Shown: positions 30,848 to 41,929, counted from the stretch's first letter. The stretch: DNA of 64,000 nt from Acanthosepion lycidas (GCA_963932145.1 OZ010600.1:51845157-51909156), one strand, 5' to 3'. The notes: generated by a model from the sequence alone, not told the origin. Numbers and translations are program-made.

Positions 30848-32200
30848 TAGAGTTTTGGTGGTACACCCACACAATGTTGCATCATTTATATAAATATTTA
30901 TTAAAGATCTGAGTATATTCTTAGGCAGATCATTAATATAAAGCAAAAAGTGTGTAGGGCCGGAAAGAGAACCCTGCATTGGTTCCATGTATGAGAAAAG
31001 GGGGAAAAAACTATTATCATATATTTTGGGGTTCGGTTAAAAGAGATTGGAGAGAATAGAGATAAGTGACAACAAGACGCACCGTAAAAAATGACATATA
31101 AAATCAAAACAATTTTATTAAAATGAAATTAAAGCAAATTTTACTAAGTATTAGGGATGCACAAATTTGGTTTGCTTGTGCGCCCGGAAATAAATTCCTG
31201 GACAACTTATTTTTCTAAAATAAGGCTCAATGTTAGTCGTGAGGAAAATATCAAGTTTACAATCAATTCTATGAAATAACATGAAATAAGAAAATAATCA
31301 TAAGAAAAATGCCATTGTATACAAAAAAAAAATGCAATTTACAAGGAAGAAGGTACAATAAAAGTTTTCAGTAAGGTCGAACCCAGTTAAAAGTGTATAT
31401 TTACCTTGAAAGTACGAAATGCGAATGTTCTTAATAGTTCTTAACTTCTTGTGAGTTATCGAAGTTCGTGAGAGAATCTGTTTGTACAGAGCTTTGTTTT
31501 GAGAACAATACTTGTTCTCTGACGTGAAAACGACTATTCTGAAATAATAGTCGGGGTGAAAATAATATTTAATTCTGTCGTGAAAACGACAATTTGGTTG
31601 ACAAGACTACGTTGAAGAGTAGATATTGCAGCCGCTTCTTTGACTCCACGCTCGGTTAGGGTTTCAAATGTTTTTAGAAGTCGTTGCGTTTCCCACTACC
31701 CGGAGACATGTCACGATCCTCCTCTTGATGGTCGTATTGCAGAAAGTTTTATAGCCAAAAGTCGCCTCCGATTTACCCGAAAAATTTTGGCGGTCTACAC
31801 AAGCATTTCAGATTTCAACCGGCTTGAGTAGCCATTGGTTAAAAAATCACCTTTATAAAAACAATTTTTAGAGTAGAAGTGTTTTTTCTTTCCCTTACTT
31901 TCGCCTTCAATTTAGCCCCTCCCCTTTGCACGCGGGGTGGCAAGTTTCAGGTTTCAGTAAATTATTTTATTACCTTCATCCTTTCCCCAAAACTACCGAG
32001 AGTCGAAATATACTCAGAGTGAAAAATAAATATTAACACATGGGCTTCAAAAGACTGACCATTGACAACGACATTCATGGCCTTACCTGTTAGGAATGAC
32101 TTGATAATTGAGATAATTCCAGAGATTCCATAGCTTATGTAGCAACCTCTATGTTACACTTTGTTAAAAGCCTTTAATATATCTAAGGCAATCAATAAAC
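30840..32200 (-). pseudogene. LINE RT palm fragment split by an insertion
   Basis: On the minus strand from 32200 downward, LDILKAFNKV, HRGCYISYGISGI, SFLTGKAMNVVV and NGQSFEAH correspond to the RT KAFDKVWH...LTGRxxxV..G block. The sequence then stops at 32042 and resumes below 30990 with the GPTxFLLYINDLP block and a degenerate form (YINDA) of the YADD catalytic box, on to about 30840. The intervening ~1.05 kb is a separate insertion. The catalytic box has lost its second aspartate and the frame is broken, so it is dead. Confidence 0.72.
30990..32038 (+). mobile_element. LTR-like insertion in a LINE, 4-bp target duplication
   Basis: CATG lies at 30986-30989 and again at 32039-32042, exactly at the two edges of the gap in the LINE reading frame. 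The 1,049 bp between start TATGAGAAAAG and end ATTAACA. On the plus strand a reversed CCAAT box (ATTGG, about 31836) is followed by TTTATAAAAAC and, near the end, AATAAA, an order that fits a long terminal repeat. There is no protein domain, so I read it as a solo LTR of unknown family (fossil). The promoter reading is inference. Confidence 0.5.
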
Positions 32201-32332
32201 ACCCAGGTGGGTGTTGCCACCCACGTACAAGTCTTTTTCCAGCGCATGACCAAGCCAAAATTTTCAGCTTCTTTCTCTGGAGGCTGTCACGTGATTACGT
32301 TGATTATAAATACCAGACACAAGTTCGTTCTT

Positions 32333-32333
<1 letters not shown>

Positions 32334-32389
<56 letters not shown>
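32334..32389. repeat. (CT)n microsatellite
   Basis: About 27 CT units. The serine/leucine and arginine/glutamate open frames on the two strands at 32161-32586 are products of this array. Confidence 0.95.
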
Positions 32390-32391
<2 letters not shown>

Positions 32392-32656
32392 TGATCTCAT
32401 TCGTTTACGAAAAATGTAGCAGTAAAAGAAATCTCGCCTCGACTCCTTGCGGTCGGATGCTATGAAATCATATTTACACACACACATGTTGCGGAATCTA
32501 TAAGTAAGATGTATCAAAAGGTGATTTTTTTTGTGAAGGCCAAGAATGTGCGTAATGCATTTATCCACAACAAATAAATCAAACAAAAATAAATATACAA
32601 TTCAACTTAAGAAATTACTGAAAATAACGTCATTAGAGATTTCAACAATAACATGA

Positions 32657-32658
<2 letters not shown>

Positions 32659-32708
<50 letters not shown>
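32659..32708. repeat. (TA)n microsatellite
   Basis: About 25 TA units, uninterrupted. Confidence 0.95.
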
Positions 32709-32711
<3 letters not shown>

Positions 32712-32842
32712 ACATACGCAAAGGGATAATAAGTTGCTTGTTAAATGTGGGAAGTGAAATAAGGTTACAAAGATTGTCCATGCAGAAATTTAGTGAGTAA
32801 AGTTTGATAGTTTAAGTTTGTGAAATTAAAATAGTTTGATAT

Positions 32843-33206
32843 TGTTATGGGGTCCACTCTTTTCGGATATAAATGGACTCGTCCTGCTGCCATAAAATAC
32901 CCACAGTCAGTCAGAGATGAGTGGAGAGGAACGGGTAGAGGAACAGGGTGGATGGAGGAACAGAGTGGAAAGTACATAGACACTGTGATTGAGTTGACGT
33001 TAGAAGTCAGTTACAAGGACGCCCGACTCTAAGGAAGTTTACTTCGAGACTGTATATAGCGATCTTTGATTAATACTAACCAGCGTTCCTGGATTTTACT
33101 AACAGCACTACCTTTTGTATTTTGTGTAAATACATTTAATTTCTTAGCTTAAATACTTGCGTTTGTCATTTATTGGAGACCGATTTTTCACGCGGAATCC
33201 ACAACA
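32843..33206 (+). mobile_element. Solo LTR, 364 bp, probably Gypsy-type
   Basis: The block begins TGTTATGGGG and ends CCACAACA, the TG...CA ends of an LTR, and is flanked by identical 5-bp direct repeats GATAT (32838-32842 and 33207-33211). Inside, TATAAAT lies at 32868-32874 and a T-rich, ttgtgtaaatacattt-type region near 33120 could hold the 3' end signal. No second LTR or internal coding region adjoins it, so the internal part was probably lost by recombination between LTRs. The Gypsy assignment comes from size and 5-bp duplication only. Age cannot be set, but the intact flanking repeats argue against great age. Confidence 0.75.
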
Positions 33207-33211
33207 GATAT

Positions 33212-35970
33212 CTGCAAGGAAAATTGTCAATTGTGTAAGTTCAAGTGATAATGTGTATGTGTGTGACAGCTGCTAGTGTTGATTTAAGTTATGAAGAATT
33301 GTTCGCCTTTAACTTATAGGCTAAATTTGATTGAATGTACAATTACTGCTTTGTAGTGATAATGTCACTTTTTAGTAAATTGTAAGTTAAGTTTCTTCAC
33401 GCGGCAATAGTTGTGCGAGTTGTATTGAGTTGTTGAGAGGTTGGTAGCGGCTATTGAGTCAGTGTGTTGGCACGCGTGGGGTCTGCTGGTATCTCTCGAA
33501 ACTCAGTATCTGACTGACTTGAATTAAGTCGAGCGATTCTTTTTATAGATTTTCGAGTTTCCAAAATAAAAAAGGTTTGTCTCAACTTTGCTACATTTTA
33601 GTGTCCTTTTAACCAATGGGGATTTGAGTTTGGAAAAGTAAAGTGATGATTGGTTAAAGGTTTATTTGGGGAAGAGTGCATCTTCCAGTTGGGGGTGACA
33701 GGCAAATGTGGAGGATTCCATACACGTACGTACGAAACTTTTCAAACTTCACTACAAACATTACAAACTAACATATTACGAATATTCAACTACAAGCAAC
33801 AGAAACTTAATTACAAGCATATACGAACCTTCAACTAATCAACACATATACGAACTTTCAACTCTTTCACAGTGAGACAAAAGAAAAGTCAACCAGACAG
33901 ATCGCTGACACGCTAAAGAAATTTAATTTGGATATTACAATATTTTCCAAAGGTTCACCAACAAGAAATTACTTTAAAGAAAAAAGATTTTTCATGAAGC
34001 AACAAGTTTACCAAACACATTTTCAGCTCTTCAGGACATAATTCGCGAAACATTCTCACTCAGTTCTATTTAACAAAATTTGATCTTTGAACACTTTCCT
34101 TTAGGGGCAAGACTTATCGTAATTATTTTCAGAAGCGAACATTTTGAGTGGCAAGTTCATTCAACCTTTTATGAACTCAGATGAAAAAATATTCCATTTA
34201 GTAGTTCATTAGTACAAACTTTAATTCCAGTCAAAGGGAAGTAACCCCTATGCATGTACGTCATTAAACATTCTTTGTTGGTTAAAACCGTTTTGTGTTT
34301 CTTATTGTTTCATATTTTGTGGTATATTGCGTTAAATATAAATTCAAGAGGCAAGCGACCTCTACACTCTTCCTGGTGGAAAGATTGTGTTCATGTATCT
34401 ACCTACCAGTCTTTTAAAATGGATGTGCCCATTCTGTAAAACCCTGCGGTCCTGTGAGTGTTGCATGTAGCATATCGTCCTCAACACGGAGGAGACGTAT
34501 TGAAAAAAATTGTTCGAAAATGAGGCATGCTTCCATGTGATTATGTGAACATTGTTCGAAAACAATTATTCCGAAACAACTATTTATTTATTTTGTAAAT
34601 AAATTGTATTCGAATTGTAAATTGTTTGAATGAAAATTAATCGTAAGGACAATTACTAAATGATAATTATTCGAAATGCAAAATTCTTTATTTTCTTGTA
34701 CCTTCTAAAATTTTCTGCTAACTTGTCTTCTAGTATATCCCCCAAATAGGCTTATAGGATACAAATCCTATATCATTCCAACAAATGACTAAAAAACACG
34801 AAGTAGATTTGCACACCCGCAAAATCGGATCAAAACGACTAAAAACAGATTTCGCAATAAGGTGTGAAATTAATTTTCTGACCAATGAAAGGGGGCGATT
34901 TGCTAAACTAAAAAAAGATAACAATAAATAGAGAATCTCAAGTCAATTACCGCTCAGAAGGGCGCAGAGATCATAGAAGACTGACAGTAAATTCCATCAC
35001 TGACTCAACCCGACACTAAAAGCCGAAAGTGGAGTAGGAAAGGACAACAACAACAAATTTACAACTGACTCCAAAACAATTCATAAGTACATTTTCCTTT
35101 TATCTTTTATTCCTCATTCACACTCTCTTTTTCAACTTAAATTGATCGCCCCTTTTTCCTTTACACCTATACAAAAACAAAAGAAACAGACATTACTCTG
35201 CTACTCTGTTGAAAGACAGCGAACACAGACATTTTTGTAAAAATCACATTTTTGCTTAAACGAACTAAAGCATTAATCTTTTTTACCCTATTCACAAGAT
35301 AATAAATATACAATGTTCTATTTTCTACAAACGTTCCTTATCGTGTTGTTTCTTCTTGAAATTTGCGTTGTATTTTGTGGGCAGGGTATCCCGTATTAAA
35401 TTCTCCTTTAATCCGGGTACGCTGAACCCCACAGGATCCAGATAGGTTTCAACTCTTAAACTTGCTTAGGTGGAAGTGACGTTCCCCATTAGTCAATAAA
35501 TCCAAAGGTGTATATTTTTTAAATTTGAAAATTAAGTCACAAACCGTGCGTCTTTGAATGACTTATTTTCGGCGGTTTTTTGACTTGCCATTTTCTTTAT
35601 AGAAAGTTTAAATTGCTTCACATCAAATTTATAATTTTTTATAAACTGTTTGGATTTCTTTTAATTTACTTTAAACACATCCCTTAAAAGCAAGTGTATT
35701 AAACAAATTTAAACTGATATATTTATTTATTTTTTATCTACACTTTTTTTTTTTATCATTTATTAATGTAAACATTGTTTTATATATTTTTTATATTCTC
35801 CCCTTAAGAGAAAGAGCAATAACACACTTAGTGTGTCGTATTATTTTTTTATTATTTTATATTCACCTTTTAATTATTTTGCGTTATTTTCTCATAAAAA
35901 AAATGATAATGGGGCCACCAATCTGGATGTCCTCGTATGGGGTCTCTCAGAACCAATTTAGGAAACTGAT
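33212..35970. other. Unassigned, moderately complex sequence
   Basis: No gene recognised. CCAAT-type boxes occur at 33612 and 34882 and a gattggttaaagg at about 33648, similar to the promoter-like repeats elsewhere. A block at 33725-33860 repeats acttaattacaagcatat/acgaacctttcaact-type units loosely. A cluster of ttcgaa-type motifs lies at 34510-34680. These may be more diverged repeat copies. Confidence 0.35.
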
Positions 35971-35974
35971 TGTT

Positions 35975-36120
35975 TTTAGACACATTCAAAATGCTATAGA
36001 TAAAGAAAATAGAATTATTAGTTTAATTAATCGTACCTTTTCATTTATAGACAAAGAAATATTTAACTATTTATACAAACCATTGGTAAAACACCACTTA
36101 GGGAACGGAAACGCAGTAAA
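35975..36120 (+). pseudogene. LINE RT thumb fragment
   Basis: The plus frame contains ENRIISLINRTFSFIDKEIF, then LYKPLVKHHLGNGNAV. This matches the NR-x-LG-x-IRRTF...KE-x-F-x-LYK-x-LVRPHLEYGN-x-V block after the RT palm of CR1/jockey-like LINEs. The conserved RPHLEY reads KHHLGN. The fragment is only about 48 codons and then runs into antisense mariner sequence, so the 126-codon open frame 35831-36211 is a chance fusion. Confidence 0.65.
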
Positions 36121-36124
36121 CTTA

Positions 36125-36600
36125 TCCTGGGTTGAAACGCTCAAGGAAAACCATCTGGATCTGCCTCAATGTCAGACTTTTCCGTCATGTGATCAGCCTG
36201 TATGCGTTTGATGAGGTGCCAGAAGACCTAGAATCCACCGAGCAGAAACCTTTGTCATGCCAAATTTATTGTGCAGAATATTCTCAACTCTCTCACGGGA
36301 TATGCTAATAGCATTGGCTATTTGATTTATAGACAATCGCATACCATCCATCGCCATGTGGTGAACATGATCAACGTTTTCCTCGGTGATGGCAGTCGCA
36401 AGACGTTCAAACCTTGGGTAATCTTTAAGACGCTCCCTTCCCGTTCAAAATTCAAATGCTCACTTTTGTGCTGTTTATAAAGCTAGAGCGATATTCCCTA
36501 ATGTAGCGATCATGTTAGCATGAATGTCCTGGGGGCTAAACACTTTTTCTGCAAGTACTTGGTTACATCACGATGACAAATTATGTCCATTTCCAAGCGA
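36125..36600 (-). pseudogene. Mariner transposase N-terminal half, decayed
   Basis: Minus-strand frames hold HVHHMAMDGMRLSINQIANA, then ISISRERVENILHNKFGMTK and VSARWILGLLAPHQ. This is the second helix of the paired HTH region and the linker to the catalytic domain of mariner transposases. A further trace, EADPDGF, lies at about 36160, just before the catalytic domain would begin. Several frame changes are present. The catalytic D,D34D region is missing. Plus-strand open frames here are antisense. Confidence 0.68.
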
Positions 36601-36681
36601 TATAACTTCTAGTTACTTTTGAAGTCTTCTTTGAACAGTCAGATGTCAGTTTACTAGAGGGAAACAACGCAGTTATTAATA

Positions 36682-36682
36682 A

Positions 36683-36716
<34 letters not shown>

Positions 36717-36717
36717 T
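36682..36717. repeat. (AG)n microsatellite
   Basis: About 18 AG units. Confidence 0.9.
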
Positions 36718-37229
36718 TGAAACTAATGCATGCGAAATTTTGCAACTCTAATATCACTCCTTCATAGTTAGCCTTTGAACTTTTCAGTCCACCCTCATAG
36801 ATTGAAAAGACAGTTTGTAGCACTGAAAAGAGTGCAAAGAAGATTGCATATATTAACAACTTTATGTAATAAAAAAACTTATGAATAGAGAAAAATAAAT
36901 ATAAATGCAATGTGGAGCGGATCCAGATGTATAAAATGTTCAATTATCCAGATAACATTCTAAGTTATAAATATAACGTAACCAGAAATAATACTGATAA
37001 AATCTGTAAGAAATGTTGTCATACTAACAAAAGAAATTTACATTTACTGTGTGATAACGAATATATGAGATAAAATAATAGAGGACATTAAACGCGCATC
37101 TAATACCAACATATTGAAAAATTCTATTAACAGGAGCAAAATTTTGAGATATTTAAATATAGTGATTTGTGAAGTTTCCTGAGTGGGCCAGACAAGACCA
37201 GACCTTTCTCCTTTTTTTACTTTATGAAT
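36718..37229. other. Unassigned sequence with a possible LINE zinc-knuckle trace
   Basis: Between 36940 and 37080 the plus frame reads ICKKCCHTNKRNLHLLC, which loosely recalls the CxxC...HLLxxC knuckle near LINE C-termini. The match is too short to call. No other feature seen. Confidence 0.3.
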
Positions 37230-38130
37230 TTGAAACTAGTGTAGTGACTACTACTACGTTCACCACGCCTACGGTTTTCTCAACTGTGATTGGTTAAATA
37301 ATTACTGTTTACCACAAGACAATTTACTAATCGCAGTCATCACACTGAATTTTTTCTGCCGTGAATTTCACAAACATGCTTTTGTTAGAAAATCACCGAT
37401 TGGTTAATTTTTTATCCAATCATATATTTTCTGTGTTCGTTCAATTCTCAATTTCACATCTGCCACCGAGCCAGTTTGTTTGAATTTACGAACAATTTTT
37501 CCACTTGCGCTCTTTGAAAATAATCATCATCATTTATTATTTTCAGCCACATTCTCGTACACTGCAGCAATGTTTTCAGCTGAGCGACATAAACGAGTAC
37601 ACAATGGTGTTTTCACATCTGCCACCGAGCCAGTTTGTTTGAATTTACGAACAATTTTTTCCTGGATCCTACCAATAGTTATAAAAGCAGTGTTTTGTTC
37701 CAAAAATAGACAGTAGAATTCAGCAACTCACACGCCTCTACACAGACTATTGATTCTACTCACTACGCACACACAGAACTTGAATTACATTTCACCATTC
37801 GTTTTCTGTGAACAAGCCAAGTTACAAACCAACACTTTGTTAGTTATACAAATAACACACAACGGAATTAACTGTGTGTTTTTTCTGAATGCAACATTCT
37901 ATTTCAACATAGAACTTTGAACATTCTATTCAAGAAACATCCTTAATTACATTTCTTTTCCTTAATATTCACACATTACAAAATTGTTTTGTATTTGTTG
38001 ATTTTAATATATATTTTATCGTTAAAACAAAATCGTTTTCTCATTGTTTTTCCTTGATTCAATAATGTATAAATGTTAAATGCTCTTCACGCAGCCACAT
38101 TAACCTCTTTAACATAGTATACAAGCAGCA
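37230..38130 (+). repeat. Promoter-like dispersed repeat, copy B, carrying transposase pieces
   Basis: It shares block order with copy A at 29.5-30.3 kb (caccacgcc, gattggttaa...ccaatca, cgcacacacagaa, gaacaagccaagt, gaactttgaacatt). Unlike copy A it contains, at 37452-37671, a stretch of mariner-like transposase-coding sequence in two partly repeated units 159 bp apart. Confidence 0.5.
37452..37671 (-). pseudogene. Duplicated transposase segment (DUF4817-type)
   Basis: Bases 37452-37512 recur at 37611-37671 (offset 159), with tttgtttgaatttacgaaca in both. On the minus strand the unit reads KFKQTGSVAD, KTPLCTRL and RSAENIAAVYENVAEN, the region after the first HTH in DUF4817-type Tc1/mariner transposases. 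The same segment is found at 38540-38690 with a few differences, so it is a copied piece of that element. Confidence 0.7.
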
Positions 38131-38244
38131 TTTACACTAGCAAAAAAAGAAGGGCTTATTTAGAGCCTATGATTGTGGAACAGTCACCCTTAATATCCTG
38201 ATTCATGTGTTGTGAGTGCTTTTTTACTTTTTTTTATTTTTATA

Positions 38245-38812
38245 AAGGGTGTTCCAATAACTTGGACTGAAATGTAAATTAAGTTTAAGCGTCTAATGAT
38301 TTTTTCTTTTTCTTTCAGATTTAACAACTTAAGTCTTTGGCAATTTCAACCATGGAAAGATTAAACGTATTAAAGTTATCGAAACCTATAACGAAAATGG
38401 ACGTTGAAACAGAAATGCATTTTGCGCACTTCACGATTTTTTTGGTCAACATAATCGACCAACCAAGAGTGCAATTGGAAACGATGTGACGTTGATGTGG
38501 GGAGGTTCAATTCCTGCGCGCGATGACGAATAGAGGTGTCTGAATTTTCAGCCACATTCTCGTACACTGCAGCAATGTTTTCAGCTGAGCGACATAAACG
38601 AGTACACAATGGTGTTTTCATATCTGCCACCGAGCCAGTTTGTTTGAATTTAAGAATAATTTTTCCACTTGCGATCTTGAAACTTTAACACGCTGTTTGA
38701 TTGTTAATCTTTCCATGGTTGAAATTATCAAAGACGTAAGTTGTTAAATCTGAAAGAAAAAGAAAAACTTAATTCACATTTAAAAAGCGGTCCAAGTTAT
38801 TGGAAAACACTT
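38245..38812. mobile_element. Foldback element with transposase start in both arms
   Basis: AAGGGTGTTCCAATAACTTG at 38245 is mirrored by the reverse complement ending at 38812, and both ends are flanked by TA. The arms run about 120 bp (38245-38366 and 38700-38812), each including ctttcagatttaacaactta and a methionine start (38352 plus; 38716 minus) followed by MERL. Inward, both strands carry parts of the same DUF4817-type transposase N-terminus, head to head. The element is 568 bp and cannot encode a full transposase. Confidence 0.75.
38376..38716 (-). pseudogene. Transposase N-terminus in the right arm of the foldback
   Basis: From ATG at 38716 the minus strand reads MERLTIKQRV. After a frame change it continues as the 84-codon frame 38376-38630 with KTPLCTRLCRSAENIAAVYE, NVAENSDTSIRHRAQELNL. 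This is the HTH region of a Tc1/mariner-superfamily transposase. The last ~30 residues of the frame (from about 38465) are antisense to the left arm's copy, which reads ENGR...FRALHDFFGQHNRPTKSA-like sequence in two frames on the plus strand. Confidence 0.68.
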
Positions 38813-39813
38813 TATATATGTATTTTGGGGGTTAAAGGGGCATCATCTGACCACAACGGGATTATAAAATTACAGACAAAATCATTTATGAGATACAAGC
38901 AGACAAAAACGATAAAATGTCTTAGTATACATTTCAGAGAAATAGTTGTATATTTTTTTAAAAATATATGTTTACAGAAATAAAGAAGTTTTGCTTATCT
39001 GTTGGTGGCAACATGTTTTATCGGAGAACTGTCCAGAACGTCTGCCTCCTTTGGCCGTCGAAAAATGAAGAAAGAGAAAGATTTTATTTTTGTTTCTTTT
39101 GGCGGTAAAACGCTTGCTCTGGTGTAGCATGGGAGTATTCTATATTTATTTATTCAACTATTTTTTATGAGTTTTTCTTTCTATTATTCCTTAACTTACA
39201 ACTTTTCTCTTATTAATAATTATTAAATAGTTTGGTTCCAGTCTACTACATAGTCTAGTAGTAAAAGTTGAGGCTAGAATATGTAATCGACTCCGTTAGA
39301 AATAGTTTCGCTCAACATCGCAAATTGCTATAAAATAGGTACCACCAAAAAATGGATGTTTTTTATTGCTTTTTTTCCAAATGAAAGCAAAAAATCTCTA
39401 CATATTGTTTTAAAATATTTGCCAAAGATCAGGGAATTACCCAATTCAAACGAAATTTACAGTATTTACTCATTAATGAATTCCTTAGTAAATAGCTTAT
39501 TTTATTCAAAATCTTTGGGAAACAATTGGGAGCATGTTTTCCCCCTTTTCGGTATAGCTTGTGTACTTTTTAATTTGGGGTGCGTTTCACCAATTTTTTT
39601 TTTACTGTTATGAAAAGAATAATCCATGAAGCTGTTCTTTCAGTAAAAAAAATAATAATTTATGCAGTTAAGTGTGAACACATAGAGAATTCCTCCCGCA
39701 TCTTATAAAAATTAATTCAGTAAACTCAAAAAGTATTTTTTTTGAGAATTGGTGCTTGCATAATTTAATTAAAGAAGTCCTTTTTTTTTCAGATTGGACC
39801 GAAATAATATACG

Positions 39814-39857
<44 letters not shown>

Positions 39858-40985
39858 AAATTACTTGTAATATTTCAGTGCTATTTTGAAATGCATCCTG
39901 TTGCTGTTCGCCACAAGAGTTTCTTTTATTAAATAAAGTCATGTTTGAAGAATCGAAAAATGTAAAATTTATTGCTATTTTCGTGTGTGAACTTTTTAAA
40001 AAGATTTTTTGTTAGATTATTTTTGGCAAGGATGTACAAAAAGGACATAATTCTGATATCTCTCTTTAACTGACTACTATTAAATATCGGAAGAGTATTA
40101 CGAATTAGTCTACTAATTTCATATCCACCGTTCAGTCAATTTTTGGATCTTGAAAGCAGTTTTTTCGATCCATCGATACAGGTGTTTATTTTTATTTATT
40201 TATTTTTTTGCGTGTCTCTGTTTTCTTGCGTTTATTTACAGATTCTTATATACAGGAATAACCAATTTCAGTAATTAAATATAAATTGTTATTTTATGTT
40301 TTTATTATTTTAAAAACAAATCTTTGTCTTATTTTCCTGTATAAGTTGTTCCCTTCGCTACGATGATTTTTTTTAGAATTACGACGAAACAATTTCATTC
40401 CAACAAAAGAATATTTTATACAGTAATTTAAAAAAAAAATTATTCTTAGAATAAATATTTTTTCACATTGATCTAATGCAAATTACATTTGAACTATATT
40501 TTTGTTAAGGTAGCGCTTTAATGTCTTCAAATTTGCGCGCTTTTTAGGACAGCGGTAGAATTACAGAGTTTTTATTGTTTCCTTTGACCGCACAGGCTAC
40601 GTGCGTAAATAAAACGTTATTTTCATTCTGTTTTGCGTAAAAGGTAAGCATTACTTTTTAAAAAATCCAGTTTTAAACCTTAATTTTATTAATAGACTTC
40701 GGAACACATCTCTTGGACAATATTTGGATTTTAAAGAGAATTTTAAATTTGTTGTTTGCATTTTTCCTATAGAATGGCGGTTCGATGAGCAACGAAAATG
40801 TTTATTTATATACGGAAGTTAATGTTTCTTTTAATTCAGATTAGCTTTAACTTTAGGTCATTATCTTTCAAATAGTTCAAAAAGTTCTTTTTTTCGTTTT
40901 AATTAGGTTGATATTTTTAAATAGTTTACTGCACAATTTACACATTAACAGATAGTTCAAAAGTATAATAGATCATTGCATGCTG
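38813..40985. other. AT-rich stretch, nothing recognised
   Basis: A (TA)n array lies at 39816-39853. An 85-codon plus frame at 39356-39613 has no family resemblance. A putative splice donor (aaaaggtaagc) at about 40640 follows a more complex 90-bp segment but no exon can be supported. Confidence 0.4.
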
Positions 40986-40989
40986 TCCA

Positions 40990-41344
40990 ACATATTAAGA
41001 TCAATCGTTTGTGTTCAGCTGAAGATTGTGTGTATCTGCCAATAATTGCTTTGCATCCAATTGCTTTTCAATGGATAACAGCATGTATAATTCCAAATTC
41101 TCCCCAGACAGCGAATTTCTTAACCTTGTCTTTATGATTTTTAGCTTTGAAAAAGTCCTCTCACTTTGGACTTGAGTAACTGATAGTGTGCAGATGACTT
41201 TATAAAGCTCTTATTCCTTTTTATTACTAAAACAATTGTATGTGTTTTGTTTCTTTATTGAATTTTTATTTGATATAGGGGACCCACCCCATCAGGGACC
41301 CACTTGCCAACGAGCAAGCTGACACCCTGGTCAGTCCGCCACTG
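40990..41344 (-). pseudogene. hAT transposase C-terminal (dimerisation) fragment with 5' TIR
   Basis: On the minus strand, 41213 to about 41018 reads without interruption VICTLSVTQVQSERTFSKLK, then IIKTRLRNSLSGENLELYML and LSIEKQLDAKQLLADTHNL. This is the hAT-family C-terminal dimerisation block (SERxFSxLKxIKTRLRxxMxxExLxxLxxLSIE). Some 130 bp away, the end at 41344 reads CAGTGGCGGACTGACCAGGG on the minus strand, a hAT terminal inverted repeat. The distance shows that the rest of the transposase has been deleted. The other end of the element is not recognised. The 65-codon open stretch lacks stops. Confidence 0.72.
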
Positions 41345-41925
41345 GTCCAAATGTAAATAATAATAACTCCTCGTCTATAAAATACAGGCAGAAATTAGTC
41401 TTTTGTTTCTTTAAAAAATGCCACAACTATCGAAAAAGTAATTTACTTACACAGTAAATATTGCTGTATCAGCTGAGATGTAACGCCCGTCTACTTGATT
41501 TCACTGTTCATTTCATCCGCATTGGGTGTGTTAAACCGCCCCTATTTCTATTTTTAATTGATTAAGTTTTTCAACAGCTGCGTATTCACTCGATAATTCG
41601 AGAATTTGCGTAAACAGGAAGTTTATGTCTTTTGTCTATAAGTACATATTGGTATAGCTTTGTGGTCAGATTGTGAAAGCTGGTAAGTATGAACTTGTAG
41701 AAGAAAAAAAATGATACTAGGTTAAACTGAAGTTACTTAAGTTTGTTAATCCTGTAGTTTTTATGTCTTTTGTAACTGATAGCTAGAAAAAAAAGTTATA
41801 GCATTTAGCCGCAGCGGTTGTTTTCCCAACGTAGGGTCAAGACCAAGTAATAACTCCAAAAGAGTTTTATTACTTTAAGAAGATTCTAGAACATTACAAG
41901 TCTAGCTAATCAGAACCCATATATA
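41345..41925. other. Unassigned sequence
   Basis: Includes gtgaaagctggtaagtatg at about 41675, a strong 5' splice-site match, but without any coding context. Confidence 0.35.
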
Positions 41926-41929
41926 AACT

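Noticed and set aside
32161-32586. Leucine/serine and Arg/Glu repeat proteins
   Set aside because: Produced by the (CT)n array on opposite strands.
35831-36211. 126-codon frame as a single protein
   Set aside because: It is a chance fusion of a LINE fragment and antisense mariner sequence.
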